Part shown: positions 44,361 through 62,177 of the stretch, in pieces
Position numbering within the stretch: position 1 is the stretch's first letter
Layout: every line of letters begins with the position of its first letter
From: Actinopolyspora xinjiangensis
GTDB lineage: Bacteria; Actinomycetota; Actinomycetes; Mycobacteriales; Pseudonocardiaceae
Assembly (NCBI RefSeq): GCF_900104475.1
Contig: NZ_FNJR01000013.1
Coordinates: 111,383 to 175,382 of the forward strand
Direction of reading: 5' to 3'
Length of the DNA stretch: 64,000 nucleotides
Position numbers and translations under genes: made by a program
The notes under the pieces: generated by a model
What the model saw: the letters and a program-made list of their open reading frames with translations, nothing else
Told to the model about the DNA's origin: nothing
Database searches by the model: none

Positions 44361-45365
44361 ATGGCAAGGCGAACCACGCGACACGAACCCGAAACCGTCT
44401 CTGCTCCACCGTCGAACGGTACTCCGGCGCGGCGCCGTTCGGCGGTGGGAGCGTTGTTTCGCCCCTGGCGAGTCCGCGACACCGTCGTAGCCGGACTCGC
44501 GGGCCTGGTGAGCGTCGTGCTGCTCTGCCACCACCTGCTGCCGAACCCGATGGGGATCGGAACCTTGCTCGACAGTTTCGTTCCCTGGGTGGGACTCGCT
44601 GTCCCGCTGGTGGCGCTGCCCGCCTCGCTCGCGCGCTGCCGGGCCGCGGTGCTGCTGCTCGTCCCCGCGCTGGTCTGGGGACTCGTCTTCGGCCCCTCCG
44701 TTCTGCCGAGCGGGCGGTCCGGGAACGGGGGAGTGCGTGTGCTCACCCAGAACCTCTACGCGAGCAACACCGCGCCCCGCGCGACGCTGCGCGACGTCTC
44801 GAGGGCCGAGGCGGACATCGTCGGGCTGCAGGAGATCACCGCCGGGACCCGCCAGGTGGCGATCGAGACGCTGCGGGAGCGTTATCCCCATCACACCACC
44901 ATGGGAACCGTCGGGCTCTGGAGTCGCTACCGCCTGACCGACGTTCGGCCGGTGGATCTCGGGCTGGGCTGGACCCGGGCCGTGCGGGCCACCGCGCACA
45001 CTCCCGAGGGACCGATGGTGGTCTACGTGGCCCACCTTCCCTCGTTGCGACCGGACTCGGTGGAACAGCGTGACAAGGGGCTGCGCAGGCTCGGAGCCGC
45101 GGTGGCCGAGGAACCGGTCGAGGACGTCGTCCTGCTCGGCGACCTCAACACCGCGAGTACCGACCGGGCGCTGCGATCCCTCACCACCCGCCTGCCGAAC
45201 GAGGCGGGCGAGGTCACGAGCGGCTTCGGGTTCACCTGGCCCGCCGCTTTCCCCGCCGTGCGGCTCGATCACGTGCTGTCCCGAGGAACGTCGGTGATCG
45301 ACGCGGAGGTGGTCGACACGCGGGGCAGTGACCATCGCGCGGTGCGAGCGACGCTGGGCGGGTGA
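44361..45365 (+). CDS. VanJ-like membrane-anchored EEP-family hydrolase
   Basis: 334 residues. Three hydrophobic helices (about 40-60, 70-90 and 95-112) precede an EEP domain expected outside the membrane, with LTQNLYASN, IVGLQEITAGTRQ, VYVAHLPSL, LLGDLNTAS and the terminal GSDHRAVRA. This layout matches S. coelicolor VanJ, an undecaprenyl-phosphate-related phosphatase linked to teicoplanin resistance; no vanRSHAX genes are present here. It may act on cell-wall lipid intermediates (inference). It is convergent with the DUF1844 gene. Confidence 0.82.
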   Translation: MARRTTRHEPETVSAPPSNGTPARRRSAVGALFRPWRVRDTVVAGLAGLVSVVLLCHHLLPNPMGIGTLLDSFVPWVGLAVPLVALPASLARCRAAVLLLVPALVWGLVFGPSVLPSGRSGNGGVRVLTQNLYASNTAPRATLRDVSRAEADIVGLQEITAGTRQVAIETLRERYPHHTTMGTVGLWSRYRLTDVRPVDLGLGWTRAVRATAHTPEGPMVVYVAHLPSLRPDSVEQRDKGLRRLGAAVAEEPVEDVVLLGDLNTASTDRALRSLTTRLPNEAGEVTSGFGFTWPAAFPAVRLDHVLSRGTSVIDAEVVDTRGSDHRAVRATLGG

Positions 45366-45424
45366 GCGGACCCTCGGAGCCTCGCGGAGCCGACGTGGGA
45401 CGGGAAGGGGGCCGGGCTGTGACT

Positions 45425-45841
45425 TCAGCGGACCGGTCCGGTGTACTTCTCACCCGGCCCCTGGCCCGGCGGGTCGGGCTCGGCCGATGCCTCCCGGAAA
45501 GCGCGCTGCAGTGTCTGCAGCCCGTCCCGGAGCGCACCGGCGTGCGGTCCGAGGTACTCCACCGAGGCCGTGATCAGGCCCGCCAGCGAAGTGATCAACC
45601 GGCGTGCCTCGTCGAGGTCGCGCTCTGGGGACTCGTCGGGATCCTCCCCGGCCAGCCCCAGCTTCTCGGCGGCCGCCGACATCAGCATCACGGCGGCTTT
45701 GCTGATCACCTCGACGCTGGGAACATCGCCCAGCTCACGAACGTTGTCCGTGGTACCCGTGGCATCGAGGCCCTCCCCGGGGCGGCCGCCGTCCGGTGGT
45801 GAGACTGTTTCGGGGGACTCGGTTGGCTGCGACTCGGTCAC
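45425..45841 (-). CDS. DUF1844 domain protein
   Basis: About 138 residues, small and soluble. The DUF1844 core runs [24 protein letters not shown], then [23 protein letters not shown]. This gene is regularly found divergent from infC in actinomycetes. The function is unknown. GTG at 45841 is chosen over GTG 45856; neither has a Shine-Dalgarno, so a leaderless transcript is possible. An acidic, Pro-rich leader of about 40 residues precedes the domain. Confidence 0.8.
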   Translation of the reverse strand: MTESQPTESPETVSPPDGGRPGEGLDATGTTDNVRELGDVPSVEVISKAAVMLMSAAAEKLGLAGEDPDESPERDLDEARRLITSLAGLITASVEYLGPHAGALRDGLQTLQRAFREASAEPDPPGQGPGEKYTGPVR

Positions 45842-45866
45842 GCCTGTTACTCTCACATGCGCGCAG

Positions 45867-45888
45867 CGCCCCCGGTCTTGCGGGGGCG
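45867..45888 (+). promoter_or_regulatory. Hairpin in the infC leader
   Basis: CGCCCCCG (45867-45874) pairs exactly with CGGGGGCG (45881-45888) around GTCTTG. It lies about 235 bases before the infC start, near the probable transcription start. It may be an attenuation or processing element of the infC-rpmI-rplT operon. A TTGGCT (45822-45827)/TGTTAC (45845-45850) pair with 17 bases between is a weak promoter candidate. Confidence 0.45.
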
Positions 45889-46122
45889 GCAAAGTGGAGC
45901 CCCGCTCCCACCCACGTGGCCGTTTCTCAAGGTCGCCGGGTCCCGATCCCGTCGAGAACGTTGTTCGACGGCGGATTGAAGCGGTATTGCCATACCGGTT
46001 CGGTCGGTTGGAGTAAAAGGGTCTCGCGGATCCGGCAGGATGCCGCGAGGCGGCTGCATGCTCTAGGGGCGAGCTTCACGCCGCGGTGCAGCACGGAAAC
46101 GCCATCGAACCGAGGAGGCCCC

Positions 46123-46668
46123 ATCAGCTCCGAGACGCGCATCAACGACCGCATCCGTGTACCCGAGGTCCGTTTGGTCGGGCCGAACGGTGAACAGGTC
46201 GGCATCGTCCGCATCGAGGACGCACTCCGGCTCGCGGAGGAAGCGGAGCTGGATCTCGTCGAGGTCGCTCCGCAGGCGAAGCCGCCGGTGTGCAAACTCA
46301 TGGACTACGGCAAGTTCAAGTACGAGAGTGCGCAGAAGGCTCGCGAGTCCCGCCGCAACCAGCAGCAGACCGTCATCAAGGAGCAGAAGCTCCGTCCCAA
46401 GATCGACCCGCACGACTACCAGACCAAGAAGGGGCATGTTTCGCGCTTTCTCGGCCAGGGTCACAAGGTCAAGGTGACGATCATGTTCCGCGGTCGTGAG
46501 CAGTCGCGCCCCGAGCTGGGGTTCCGGTTGTTGCAGCAGCTGGCCGACGATGTCTCCGAGCAGGGCTTCATCGAGGCCAAGCCCAAGCAGGACGGTCGCA
46601 ACATGACCATGGTGCTGGCGCCGCACAAGACCGGTAAGGGCAACAAGAGCAAGGCGAACGCGTCGTAA
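46123..46668 (+). CDS. infC: Translation initiation factor IF-3, ATC start codon
   Basis: 181 residues. IF-3 binds the 30S subunit, checks start codons and prevents premature 50S joining. The N-terminal domain opens with [19 protein letters not shown]; the linker and C-terminal domain include [18 protein letters not shown] and [18 protein letters not shown]. No ATG, GTG or TTG fits: in frame, the codon four bases after a strong GGAGG (46114-46118) is ATC, exactly where the family begins. IF-3 genes are known for rare start codons (AUU/AUC), which let IF-3 repress its own translation. Operon with rpmI and rplT. Confidence 0.93.
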   Translation: MSSETRINDRIRVPEVRLVGPNGEQVGIVRIEDALRLAEEAELDLVEVAPQAKPPVCKLMDYGKFKYESAQKARESRRNQQQTVIKEQKLRPKIDPHDYQTKKGHVSRFLGQGHKVKVTIMFRGREQSRPELGFRLLQQLADDVSEQGFIEAKPKQDGRNMTMVLAPHKTGKGNKSKANAS

Positions 46669-46734
46669 CGCGTAGCGCGGCAATCGGGTGCCGAAGGCGG
46701 CCGTGTATCGGGTCGTGGATGCACCCGGAACGCA

Positions 46735-46768
46735 GCCGGGCGGGATTCCGAGCGGGATTCTGCCCGGC
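46735..46768 (+). promoter_or_regulatory. Hairpin before rpmI
   Basis: GCCGGGC (46735-46741) pairs with GCCCGGC (46762-46768). The loop holds a direct repeat GCGGGATTC. It ends 23 bases before the rpmI start. L20 represses this operon through leader structures in other bacteria, so a regulatory role is plausible. Confidence 0.4.
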
Positions 46769-46791
46769 GTTCGCACGAAAAGAGGATGATA

Positions 46792-46986
46792 ATGCCGAAG
46801 AACAAGCCCCACAGCGGTGCGTCCAAGCGGTTCAAGGTCACCGGTTCGGGCAAGCTGCGCCACGAGCGTGCCGGCCGTAGGCACATCCTGGAGAAGAAGT
46901 CGAGCAGGGTGAAGCGTCGGCTGAAGGGCACTGACGAGGTGTCACCGAACGACACCCACCAGGTCGACAAGATGCTGGGGCGCTGA
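46792..46986 (+). CDS. rpmI: 50S ribosomal protein L35
   Basis: 64 residues, the full usual length, highly basic, opening [21 protein letters not shown]. Start choice: ATG 46792 rather than ATG 46786, because AGAGG (46781-46785) is six bases before the former and touches the latter. Second gene of the infC-rpmI-rplT operon. Confidence 0.96.
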   Translation: MPKNKPHSGASKRFKVTGSGKLRHERAGRRHILEKKSSRVKRRLKGTDEVSPNDTHQVDKMLGR

Positions 46987-47062
46987 AGACAGCTCAGCCA
47001 CGGGTGTAGCCGTCGGATGCCTCGTCGCCACACCCTCCGGACCAGCGACAGCCTTATCCGCC

Positions 47063-47080
47063 GGGGCGGTGCTCCGCCCC
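47063..47080 (+). promoter_or_regulatory. Hairpin before rplT
   Basis: GGGGCGG (47063-47069) pairs with CCGCCCC (47074-47080), ending 22 bases before the rplT start. It could limit ribosome access or stabilise a processed mRNA end. Confidence 0.35.
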
Positions 47081-47102
47081 CGATGCGAGCAGGACGGAAC
47101 CA

Positions 47103-47471
47103 ATGGCACGTGTCAAGCGATCGGTAAACGCGCAGAAGAAGCGCCGCAAGATTCTCGAGTCCGCCAAGGGCTACCGCGGGCAACGTTCTCGGCTTTACCG
47201 CAAGGCCAAGGAGCAGATGCTGCACTCGCAGGTCTACTCCTACCGGGACCGGCGGGCGCGCAAGGGCGAGTTCCGCAAGCTGTGGATCATGCGTATCAAC
47301 GCGGCCAGCAGGCAGAACGGCCTGAGCTACAACAGGCTCATGCAGGGCCTGAAGGCCGCCGAGGTCGAGGTCGACCGCAAGATGCTCGCCGAGCTGGCGG
47401 TCAACGATCCGCAGGCCTTCACGGCGCTGTGCGACAAGGCGCGTAGCAGCCTGCCGGAAGGCACGGTCTGA
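47103..47471 (+). CDS. rplT: 50S ribosomal protein L20
   Basis: 122 residues, an early-assembly protein binding 23S rRNA. It opens with [18 protein letters not shown], and the globular part carries [18 protein letters not shown]. Length is normal for the family. ATG 47103 follows a GGACGGAA Shine-Dalgarno. It ends the IF-3 operon; the rRNA methyltransferase gene begins 80 bases later. Confidence 0.97.
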   Translation: MARVKRSVNAQKKRRKILESAKGYRGQRSRLYRKAKEQMLHSQVYSYRDRRARKGEFRKLWIMRINAASRQNGLSYNRLMQGLKAAEVEVDRKMLAELAVNDPQAFTALCDKARSSLPEGTV

Positions 47472-47551
47472 TTTCGGATCGATCCGGCGCCCGGCACACC
47501 GGGGCGGACACCACGGGAGGAGAGGGACGCCCCGACGCGGCGCGTCCGCCG

Positions 47552-49701
<2,150 letters not shown>

Positions 49702-49771
49702 GTCCGGTCGGGTGCCCGGGCCCCGGCCCGCACCACCGACCCCACATGATCGAGAGAAGGGCTGCGATCCA

Positions 49772-52264
49772 GTGCGGATTCCGGTTTCCTGGCTGGCCGA
49801 GCATCTTGAGTTGCCCGAGGACACGAGCATCGACACCCTGACCGAGGCGTTCGTGCGGATCGGGCTGGAAGTCGAGGAGGTCACCCGACTCACCCCGGTC
49901 ACCGGTCCGCTCGTCGTCGGACGAGTCGCCGAGATCGAGGAACTGACCGAGTTCAAAAAACCCATCCGCTACTGCCAGGTCGAAGTCGGAAAGTCCGAGA
50001 CCGGTGAGCAGCAGACGCGCGGCATCGTGTGCGGGGCCACCAACTTCAGCGCTGGGTCACTGGTGGTCGTGGCCCTGCCCGGAACGATCCTGCCGGGCGA
50101 TTTCGAGATCACCGCCCGCAAGACCTACGGGCGCACCAGCGAGGGCATGATCTGTTCGGCCCGGGAGCTCGGTATCGGTGAGGACCACGACGGCATTCTG
50201 GTGCTGCCTCCGGGCTCCGCCGACCCCGGCACCCCCGCCAACGAGATCGTCGGGTTGGACGATTCGGTCATCGAACTGGCCATCACCCCCGATCGCGGTT
50301 ACTGCTTCTCGGTTCGCGGACTCGCGCGCGAGTTGTCCAACGCGTTCGACGTGCCGTTCGGGGACCCGGCCAACCGGGCGATCCCGGATGACGACCGTCC
50401 CTCCCGCAACGTGCGCATCGAGGACGAGACCGCGTGCTCCCGTTTCGTCTTCCGCAGGTTGACCGGGGTCGATCCGACCGCCCCGACCCCGTGGTGGATG
50501 CAGCGGCGACTGGCGCTCGCCGGGATTCGTTCTCTCTCCCTGCCGGTGGACGTCACCAACTACGTGATGCTCGAGTTCGGGCAGCCGCTGCACGCCTGGG
50601 ACGCGGCCAAGCTCTCCGGGGATGTCGTGGTACGACGTGCCGCCGCGGGGGAGTCGCTCGTGACGCTCGACGGTGTTGAGCGGGAGCTCGATCCCGACGA
50701 CATCGTGATCTGCGACGACTCCGGCCCGGTCTCCCTGGCCGGTGTCATGGGCGGATCCAGCACCGAGATCGGGCAGGACACCAACGACGTGCTGCTGGAA
50801 GCGGCGAACTGGGAGCCTGCGGGCATCTCGCGCATGATCCGAAGGCACCGGCTGCCCAGTGAGGCGGGCAAGCGGTTCGAGCGGGGCGTCGATCCCGCGG
50901 TGGCCGCTGTGGCGGCGGAGCGTGCCGCCAGGTTGCTCGTCGACTACGGGGAGGCCACCATCAGCGCCGGCCGTACCGATGTCGGCCAGCCGTCCCAGCC
51001 CGCTCCGGTGACGATGCCGCTGGCGTTGCCGGACCAGGTGGCCGGTGTCCGCTACGAACGCGGTGTCACCGCCAAGCGGCTCACCCAGATCGGCTGTCGG
51101 ATCGAGGTGGGAACCTCCGACGACGGCGTCGGCGTGGTGACCGCCCTGCCGCCGAGCTGGCGCCCCGACCTGACGCAGCCCGCGGACCTGGTCGAAGAGG
51201 TGCTCCGCCTGGAGGGGTACCACACAATCCCCTCGATCGTTCCCTCCGCGCCCACAGGCAGTGGGCTGAGCGCGGGGCAGCGCAGGGAACGGGCCGTTTC
51301 CCGTGCTCTGGCGCACGACGGTTACGTCGAGGTGCTGCCGTTTCCGTTCATCGGCGAGGCCACCCTGGAATCGCTGGGGATCACCGAGGACGATCCGCGC
51401 CGCCGTGCGCTGCGGGCCCTCAACGCCCTGGAGTCGGACCGCGCGTTGCTCAGCACCACCCTGTTGCCGGGGTTGCTCGACTCGTTGCAGCGCAACGTCT
51501 CCAGGGGAAGGCGTGATCTCGCGCTGTTCCACATCGGGCAGGTCGTGCTGCCCGGGCCGGAACAGCCGTCCGTCCCCGAACTCGGTGTCGAGCAACGTCC
51601 CTCGGACGAGCAGCTGGCCGCGCTCCACGCCGCGCTGCCCGCCCAGCCCAGGCACGTCGGCGTGGTCCTGGCGGGACAGCGGGAACGTTCCGGCTGGTGG
51701 GGAGCGGGCCGTGACGCGGAGTGGTCGGACGCGGTGCGGGCCGCCAGGCTCGTGGCCGACACGGCCGGTGTCCCGCTGAGTGTATCCGCCGGTGACAAGG
51801 CGCCGTGGCATCCGGGCCGCTGCGCCGCGCTGGAGGTGGACGGTGCCGTCGTCGGTTACGCGGGGGAACTGCACCCCAAGGTGGTGGAGGCCCTGGAGCT
51901 GCCAAAGCGGACCTGCGCCATGGAACTCGACCTGGACGCGCTGCCGGTGACGGACGATCGCCCCGCCCCGGACATCTCGGCCTATCCGCCGGTGCGGCTC
52001 GACGTGGCGTTGGTGGTCGACGAGGAGGTCCCGGCGGCCGATCTCGCCGAAGCGCTGCGTTCGGGCGGGGGTGAGCTGGTCGAGGACATCAGGTTGTTCG
52101 ACGTTTTCACCGGTGAACAGCTCGGTGCCGACAAGAAGTCGTTGGCGTTCGCCCTGCGGCTGCGTGCTCCCGACCGGACGTTGACCCAGCAGGAGGCTAC
52201 CGAGGTCCGGGATTCGGCCGTGGCCGCGGCGGATCAGCGGTTCGGGGCAGTGCTGCGTGGTTAG
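49772..52264 (+). CDS. pheT: Phenylalanyl-tRNA synthetase beta subunit
   Basis: 830 residues, full length. Domains in order: start RIPVSWLAEHLELP, OB-type tRNA-binding domain (about 40-150, VVGRVAEIEEL...GMICSARELGIGEDHDGI), B3/B4 editing domain (about 200-390), B5 DNA-binding-like domain, catalytic-like core, and the C-terminal anticodon-binding FDX-ACB domain (about 735-830, SAYPPVRLDVALVVDEEVPAADL). GTG 49772 fits the conserved N-terminus. It is 70 bases after pheS and ends the operon at a strong terminator. Confidence 0.96.
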   Translation: MRIPVSWLAEHLELPEDTSIDTLTEAFVRIGLEVEEVTRLTPVTGPLVVGRVAEIEELTEFKKPIRYCQVEVGKSETGEQQTRGIVCGATNFSAGSLVVVALPGTILPGDFEITARKTYGRTSEGMICSARELGIGEDHDGILVLPPGSADPGTPANEIVGLDDSVIELAITPDRGYCFSVRGLARELSNAFDVPFGDPANRAIPDDDRPSRNVRIEDETACSRFVFRRLTGVDPTAPTPWWMQRRLALAGIRSLSLPVDVTNYVMLEFGQPLHAWDAAKLSGDVVVRRAAAGESLVTLDGVERELDPDDIVICDDSGPVSLAGVMGGSSTEIGQDTNDVLLEAANWEPAGISRMIRRHRLPSEAGKRFERGVDPAVAAVAAERAARLLVDYGEATISAGRTDVGQPSQPAPVTMPLALPDQVAGVRYERGVTAKRLTQIGCRIEVGTSDDGVGVVTALPPSWRPDLTQPADLVEEVLRLEGYHTIPSIVPSAPTGSGLSAGQRRERAVSRALAHDGYVEVLPFPFIGEATLESLGITEDDPRRRALRALNALESDRALLSTTLLPGLLDSLQRNVSRGRRDLALFHIGQVVLPGPEQPSVPELGVEQRPSDEQLAALHAALPAQPRHVGVVLAGQRERSGWWGAGRDAEWSDAVRAARLVADTAGVPLSVSAGDKAPWHPGRCAALEVDGAVVGYAGELHPKVVEALELPKRTCAMELDLDALPVTDDRPAPDISAYPPVRLDVALVVDEEVPAADLAEALRSGGGELVEDIRLFDVFTGEQLGADKKSLAFALRLRAPDRTLTQQEATEVRDSAVAAADQRFGAVLRG

Positions 52265-52358
52265 TGGCATTCGACTTCCGTGACCGGTCCGTGTAGCCGT
52301 GTCGGAGCTCATCGCTTCGGTGCGGGGCGGTTCCGGTCGAGCGGTTGTGATCCCACCC

Positions 52359-52399
52359 GGGGTGGGTGGCTCGTGCGCGAGCCACCCACCCCGTTTTTT
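52359..52399 (+). terminator. Rho-independent terminator after pheT
   Basis: A perfect 15-base stem (52359-52373 with 52378-52392, core GGGGTGGGTGGCTCG) closes a TGCG loop and is followed by six T residues (52394-52399). It is the only classical stem plus T-tract in the window and cleanly separates pheST from the arg operon. Confidence 0.92.
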
Positions 52400-52532
52400 C
52401 GTGCCGCGCTTCGCGGCGGTGTTTTTCTCCTGTTCCGGAGCTCGCCCCCGCGCAGCGGCCGCGGTGTTGGCCATGTCTCGCGGAGCGGTGGCCGGGTGCG
52501 GGGTGGGGTCCGAGCCGGAATCCCGCCCCTTG

Positions 52533-53594
<1,062 letters not shown>

Positions 53595-53757
53595 GAACGC
53601 CGCCCCGCGGACCAACCGGCGACGAGGGGTTGGCGTGTTCACGCTGTCGGCTTTCGACACCGATCGGATCCCGCCGTTGGTCGAGCGGGCTCACGGCCGC
53701 GGTCGAGGTGCGGCGCGGAGCCGGACGCACCGTGGCCGAGCATCTCGAAGGAGAACA

Positions 53758-54978
53758 TTGAGTACGAGTGACCAGACGACCGGCACGGTCGCGCAGGAAA
53801 CGAGCACCGGCACCCCGAACGGGGTGACCCGTCCCCGCGGGTTCCGGGCCTCGGGGGTGGCCGCCGGCATCAAGGCGGGGGGATCGCTCGACCTAGCGTT
53901 GGTCGTCAACGACGGCCCACGCCGGGAAGCCGCCGGCGTGTTCACCACCAACCAGGTGAAAGCGGCCCCCGTGCTGTGGTCCGAGCAGGTGCTGCGCGAA
54001 CGCAGGCTGCGAGCCGTCGTGCTCAACTCCGGCGGAGCCAACGCCTGCACCGGTCCCGAGGGGTTCCAGGACACTCACACCACCGCGGAGCGGGCCGCGG
54101 AACTGCTCGACACCGGCGCCATCGAGATCGGTGTCTGCTCCACCGGGCTCATCGGGCAGCGGCTGCCGATGCGTGCCCTGCTGGACGGTCTCGGAGCGGC
54201 GGTCGACGGGCTCGCCGACACCGAGCGGGCGGGAACCGACGCCGCGACCGCCGTCCTGACCACCGACACCCGTCCCAAGCAGGCCTGCCGTACGCATCCC
54301 GACGGGTGGTCGGTCGGCGGCATGGTCAAAGGCGCGGGAATGCTGGCACCGAACCTCGCCACCATGCTCGCGGTCGTCACCACCGACGCCGTCGTCGACG
54401 GCGAGGGGCTGCAACGATCGCTGCTGGAGGCGTCACGAGGCACCTTCGAGCGCCTGGACGTCGACGGTGGGACCTCCACCAACGACACGGTGCTGCTGCT
54501 CTCCTCGGGGGCGAGCGGGCTCACCCCCGCCGAGGAGGAGTTCACCGAACTGCTCACCGAGGTCTGCGCCGACCTCGTGCGGCAACTGCAGCACGACGCT
54601 GAGGGAGCCACCAAGGCGATCGACATAACCGTGCGCGGCGCGGTGAGCGAGTCGGACGCGGTGGGCATCGCACGACTGACCGCCGAGGACAACCTGGTCT
54701 GCACCGCGCTGTTCGGGTCCGACCCCAACTGGGGGCGCATCGTCATGGCGGTCGGGCGTTCCGGGGCAACCGTGGACGCCTCCTCGCTGGAGGTCACCGT
54801 CAACGGCGTGACGCTGTACTCCCGAGGCGCTCCGGTCGCCGAGCGCGACACGGTGGACCTCTCCGGTCGCGACGTCGAGATCCTCGTCGATCTGCACCTC
54901 GGTGAGCACAGCGCCACCGTGCTCACCACGGACCTGTCCCACGGCTACGTCGAAGAGAACAGCGCGTACTCCTCATGA
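53758..54978 (+). CDS. argJ: Glutamate N-acetyltransferase/amino-acid acetyltransferase (ArgJ)
   Basis: 406 residues. ArgJ recycles the acetyl group from N-acetylornithine to glutamate. It autocleaves before the Thr in [18 protein letters not shown] (about residue 197-205), which becomes the nucleophile; KGAGM and [13 protein letters not shown] segments are intact. The start is TTG 53758 with GAAGGAG four bases upstream; the frame upstream of it is Arg-rich and does not resemble the family. The 163-base gap after argC is the largest within argC-argR. Confidence 0.94.
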   Translation: MSTSDQTTGTVAQETSTGTPNGVTRPRGFRASGVAAGIKAGGSLDLALVVNDGPRREAAGVFTTNQVKAAPVLWSEQVLRERRLRAVVLNSGGANACTGPEGFQDTHTTAERAAELLDTGAIEIGVCSTGLIGQRLPMRALLDGLGAAVDGLADTERAGTDAATAVLTTDTRPKQACRTHPDGWSVGGMVKGAGMLAPNLATMLAVVTTDAVVDGEGLQRSLLEASRGTFERLDVDGGTSTNDTVLLLSSGASGLTPAEEEFTELLTEVCADLVRQLQHDAEGATKAIDITVRGAVSESDAVGIARLTAEDNLVCTALFGSDPNWGRIVMAVGRSGATVDASSLEVTVNGVTLYSRGAPVAERDTVDLSGRDVEILVDLHLGEHSATVLTTDLSHGYVEENSAYSS

Positions 54979-55897
54979 GCGACACGAAACCGGATGATCG
55001 GTTGAGCACCGCCGCGGCGAAGGCGGGTGTGCTGACCGAGGCACTGCCCTGGCTGGAGCGGTTCCGCGGAGCCACAGTGGTGGTCAAGTACGGCGGAAAC
55101 GCGATGACCGACGAGAAGCTCAAACAGGCTTTCGCCGAGGACATGGTCTTCCTGCGACTGGCGGGGCTGCGACCCGTGATCGTCCACGGCGGTGGTCCGC
55201 AGATCACCGACATGCTCGAACGTCTCGGGATGCCCGGGGAGTTCCGAGGCGGACTGCGGGTCACCTCGCCGGAGACCATGGACGTGGTCCGGATGGTGCT
55301 GGTGGGCCAGGTGGGCCGGGAGCTCGTCGGGCTGATCAACCAGCACGGCCCCCACGCGGTGGGGATGTCGGGTGAGGACGCGCACCTGTTCACCGCGCGC
55401 CGCCGCGGTGCCGTGGTGGACGGTGAGCAGGTGGACATCGGCCTGGTCGGTGACGTGGAATCGGTCAACCCGGCTGCCGTGCTGGACCTGATCGAGACCG
55501 GTCGCATACCGGTGATCTCCACCGTCGCCCCCGACGCCGACGGGGTGGTGCACAACGTCAACGCCGACACCGCGGCGGGAGCCCTGGCCGTGGCGCTCGA
55601 GGCGGAGAAGCTCGTGGTGCTCACCGATGTCGAAGGGCTCTACACCGACTGGCCCGACCGCGAGTCGTTGGTCTCGCGGTTGGACACCGAACGACTGGCC
55701 GAACTGCTCCCCACCCTGTCCTCCGGGATGGTTCCCAAGATGGAGGCCTGCCTGCAGGCCGTGACCGGCGGTGTCCCCCGCGCCCACGTGATCGACGGCA
55801 GACTCGCCCACTCGGTGCTGCTCGAAGTGTTCACCAGCGAGGGCATCGGCACGATGGTCGTTCCTCCCGAGCAATCCCCACGAAAGGACGATGCCTG

Positions 55898-55898
<1 letters not shown>
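54975..55898 (+). CDS. argB: Acetylglutamate kinase
   Basis: 307 residues, amino-acid kinase family. It phosphorylates N-acetylglutamate and is usually the arginine-feedback step. Substrate and ATP loops [33 protein letters not shown] and LTDVEGLY are intact, and the N-terminal helix (about 5-25) typical of arginine-sensitive hexameric enzymes is present. ATG overlaps the argJ stop (ATGA). Confidence 0.96.
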
Positions 55899-58535
<2,637 letters not shown>

Positions 58536-58597
58536 GACGGCGCCGTCACCCAGCACCGCTGACGAACAACCGGACAACACGTACTAGGAGCATGATC

Positions 58598-61347
<2,750 letters not shown>

Positions 61348-61424
61348 GCCCTCCGGCGGGCGGCCGGGGCCTGCCCTTGCGAGATCCGGCCGCTCCGCTT
61401 CGACTTCCGGGGGCGGGCGACCGG

Positions 61425-61430
61425 TAGTGT
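61425..61430 (+). promoter_or_regulatory. TAGTGT -10 box for a leaderless mpg transcript
   Basis: TAGTGT lies seven bases before the preferred GTG start of mpg, the spacing expected for a leaderless mRNA; no Shine-Dalgarno is present. The -35 region is not convincing. Confidence 0.45.
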
Positions 61431-61437
61431 GCTCCTC

Positions 61438-62061
61438 GTGGCTGAGTTGACACGTTCCGAGATAGCACGTGACCCGCTCCGGGTGGCGCGTTTCCTGCTC
61501 GGTTGTGAGCTGGTCTCGATTTCTTCCGAAGGAGTGGTTCGCGTACGGCTGGTCGAGGTCGAGGCCTACCGAGGTGCGGACGACCCGGCATCGCACTGCT
61601 ATCGCGGGCGTACCGAGCGCAACGCGGTCATGTTCGGTCCGGCGGGACACCTCTACGTGTATTTCGTCTACGGGATGCACTTCTGCCTCAACGTGGTGTG
61701 CCTGGCCGAGGGAGTGCCCGCTGCGGTGCTGCTGCGAGCGGGCGAGGTCCTGGAGGGCGAGGAACTGGCGCGCCGCCGGCGTCCGGCCGTGCGCAAGGAC
61801 ACCGCGCTGGCCAGTGGCCCGGCTCGTCTCGCAGGGGTACTGGGAATCACTCGTGAGTGGGATGGAACGGACCTGCTTCGCACCGACTCGCGTATCCGCC
61901 TGCTGCGGGGCGCTCCCGTGGAGGACGGGGACGTGCGCAGTGGACCGAGAGTGGGGGTGTCCACAGCGACCGAGCTGCCCTGGCGTTCCTGGGTGCACGG
62001 CTCGCGCGCCGTCAGTTCCTACCGCCGTGGTGGCAGGCGCACGGTTTCCAACCGCGGTTGA
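61438..62061 (+). CDS. mpg: DNA-3-methyladenine glycosylase (AAG/MPG type)
   Basis: 207 residues, base-excision repair enzyme removing alkylated purines. Family segments: [32 protein letters not shown] (catalytic Glu in VEAY), [26 protein letters not shown] and [17 protein letters not shown] 61438 is chosen over GTG 61429 on the basis of the -10 spacing. M. tuberculosis also has mpg directly before tyrS (Rv1688-Rv1689). Confidence 0.93.
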   Translation: MAELTRSEIARDPLRVARFLLGCELVSISSEGVVRVRLVEVEAYRGADDPASHCYRGRTERNAVMFGPAGHLYVYFVYGMHFCLNVVCLAEGVPAAVLLRAGEVLEGEELARRRRPAVRKDTALASGPARLAGVLGITREWDGTDLLRTDSRIRLLRGAPVEDGDVRSGPRVGVSTATELPWRSWVHGSRAVSSYRRGGRRTVSNRG

Positions 62062-62165
62062 ACGGATGTGCGTGGTGGGAACGCCTTCTGGAGGAGACGT
62101 TCCCACCGAGCCGGGACCCGCGCGCCCGCGGCGGGGGGTGTCAACGTTGTGCGGTGGGTGTGCGC

Positions 62166-62171
62166 CAGACT
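62166..62171 (+). promoter_or_regulatory. CAGACT -10 box before tyrS
   Basis: CAGACT ends six bases before the tyrS GTG and no Shine-Dalgarno is present, again suggesting a leaderless message. The same hexamer precedes the VanJ-like gene. Confidence 0.4.
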
Positions 62172-62177
62172 GGCAGC

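Noticed and set aside
44361..45365. Vancomycin resistance cluster
   Set aside because: Only a VanJ-like protein is present; no vanR, vanS, vanH, vanA or vanX homologue is in the window.
50057..52474. 805-codon open frame opposite pheT
   Set aside because: Antisense shadow of pheT running through the terminator; low-complexity His/Arg/Gly-rich sequence.
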